64,000 bases of DNA from Pelomonas sp. SE-A7 (GTDB lineage Bacteria > Pseudomonadota > Gammaproteobacteria > Burkholderiales > Burkholderiaceae_C): contig NZ_JAUASW010000001.1 in the NCBI RefSeq assembly GCF_030345705.1, forward strand, positions 2,232,001 through 2,296,000, given 5' to 3'. Position 1 is the stretch's first letter; every line of letters begins with the position of its first letter. This document shows, in pieces, positions 63,176-64,000 of this stretch. A program made the position numbers and the translations under genes. A model generated the notes under the pieces. That model saw only the letters and a program-made list of their open reading frames with translations. It searched no databases and was not told the origin of the DNA.

Positions 63176-63856
63176 TCACCACAGGTAGAACAGGGCAAAG
63201 ATGAAGACCCAGACCAGGTCGACGAAGTGCCAGTACAGGCCGGCGATCTCGACGATCTGGTAGTTGCCGTGCTTCTCGTAGTCGCCGCGCCTGACCTTGA
63301 AGGCGACGATCAGCAGATACAGCACGCCTATGGACACATGCAGACCGTGGAAGCCGGTGATCATGAAGAACACCGCGCCGAACTGCGCCGCGCCCGCCGG
63401 GTTGCCCCAGGGGCGAATACCTTCGTCCAGGATCAGCTTGGTCCATTCGAAGGCCTGCATGCCGACGAAGGTGGCGCCCAGCAGGCCGGTGGCCAGCATC
63501 AGCTTGAAGGTGGTGGAGCGGTCGCGCCGGTAGGCGTAGTTGACCGCCAGCGCCATGGTGCCGCTGCTGGTGATCAGCACGAAGGTCATGATGGCGATCA
63601 GCAGCAGGGGCACGTCCACCCCGCCCACATGCAGCGAGAACACATGGCTGGGATTGGGCCAGGCCACCGTGGTGGAGCTGCGCACCGTCATGTAGCCGGT
63701 CAGGAAGCAGCTGAACACGAAGGTGTCGCTGAGCAGGAAGATCCACATCATTGCCTTGCCCCACGAGACCTTGAAGGTCTCGCGGTCGCTGGCCCAGTCC
63801 TGCACCAGGCCGCGCCAGCCTGGGGCGCCGCCGGAGAGGTTGCTTGCACTCGTCAT
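63176..63856 (-). CDS. cytochrome c oxidase subunit III family protein
   Basis: A 226-residue protein with about five to seven transmembrane helices. WIFLLSDTFVFSCFLTGY, MQAFEWTKLI, GVFFMITGFHGLHVSIGVLYLL-type (GAVFFMITGFHGLHVSIG) and YWHFVDLVWVFIFALFYLW are subunit III hallmarks. It lacks redox centres, as expected. A second subunit III-like C-terminus lies directly upstream. Confidence 0.93.
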   Translation of the reverse strand: MTSASNLSGGAPGWRGLVQDWASDRETFKVSWGKAMMWIFLLSDTFVFSCFLTGYMTVRSSTTVAWPNPSHVFSLHVGGVDVPLLLIAIMTFVLITSSGTMALAVNYAYRRDRSTTFKLMLATGLLGATFVGMQAFEWTKLILDEGIRPWGNPAGAAQFGAVFFMITGFHGLHVSIGVLYLLIVAFKVRRGDYEKHGNYQIVEIAGLYWHFVDLVWVFIFALFYLW

Positions 63857-63887
63857 GCCTGCCTCCTTGCCCTTTTCACAGCCATTG

Positions 63888-64000
63888 CTAGCGGGCCACG
63901 CCGCAGATCACACGCACCAGCTCGGGTGTCATCCAGCCCAGCACGCCGAACAGCACGAGCCAGACCCCAAGCAGGAAATGCCAGTAGCGGGCCAGCAGGC
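63888..64000 (-). CDS. heme-copper oxidase subunit III-like protein, C-terminal end only
   Basis: The last 36 codons are visible; the gene continues beyond base 64000. The residues include ARYWHFLLGVWLVLFGVLGW, matching the final YWHF helix of subunit III, then a short tail ending GVAR. The stop TAG (63890-63888) is 31 bases before the next subunit III start, whose ribosome site AAGGAGG is seen in this gap. So two subunit III-like genes stand in tandem. Confidence 0.75.
   Translation of the reverse strand, partial: LLARYWHFLLGVWLVLFGVLGWMTPELVRVICGVAR

Overview
This is a GC-rich (roughly two-thirds G+C), gene-dense chromosomal segment of a betaproteobacterium, most likely a member of the Burkholderiales near the Leptothrix/Rubrivivax/Roseateles group. 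The placement rests on several blocks in typical betaproteobacterial order: tyrS / M23 peptidase / anmK / erpA / rpsI-rplM, rsmI / yraN / diaA / dolP, and pilT-pilU divergent from the PLP-binding yggS gene. It also rests on the protein sequences themselves. I see no rRNA, tRNA, CRISPR array, insertion sequence or prophage. Apart from one small toxin-antitoxin pair, this reads as core genome.

Layout. 1-6.2 kb: an ABC ATPase cut by the left edge, a TetR regulator, two small uncharacterised proteins, an OsmC-like protein, a candidate small RNA, threonine dehydratase (ilvA) and a divergent CobT-like protein. 6.2-17.3 kb: a type II secretion cluster, with gspC divergent from gspG-H-I-J-K-L-M-N-D-E-F; most of these genes are translationally coupled. 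17.3-17.9 kb: a ParD/ParE-like pair with a perfect palindromic operator. 18-22.2 kb: a 5'-nucleotidase and a large tricorn-like protease. 22.3-27.7 kb: tyrS, M23 peptidase, anmK, erpA, rpsI and rplM. 28-33 kb: an acetyltransferase, a DUF2726 protein, srkA, htpG and a small unknown protein. 33-37 kb: a DAHP synthase behind a phenylalanine-rich leader peptide and attenuator, then tldD, a LysR regulator and a small membrane protein. 37.4-40.4 kb: a small basic secreted protein, then rsmI/yraN/diaA/dolP. 40.4-44.3 kb: a hydroxyacid dehydrogenase, pilU, pilT and yggS. 44.5-52.6 kb: a chemoreceptor, a lone TonB C-terminal domain protein, a TetR regulator, a divergent class III cyclase-like protein, the GTPase ylqF and a large hybrid histidine kinase. 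52.7-57.3 kb: a beta-oxidation operon. 57.3-62.8 kb: an MFS transporter, mtfA, infA, an AP2-like protein, a GGDEF-EAL protein and a CBS protein. 62.8-64 kb: the end of a heme-copper oxidase operon.

Themes. The cell-surface machinery (type II secretion, PilT/PilU motors, a chemoreceptor, c-di-GMP turnover) fits a motile, surface-associated, protein-secreting aerobe. The most interesting non-coding element is upstream of the DAHP synthase. A 26-residue leader peptide carries six Phe codons in a run of eight, followed by an alternative pairing segment and an intrinsic terminator: a textbook amino-acid attenuator that would couple aromatic biosynthesis to phenylalanine supply. Other signals are a promoter-to-terminator small-RNA candidate with an anti-Shine-Dalgarno stretch before ilvA, and three proteins with altered active sites (the CobT-like protein, the GGDEF domain and the cyclase-like protein).
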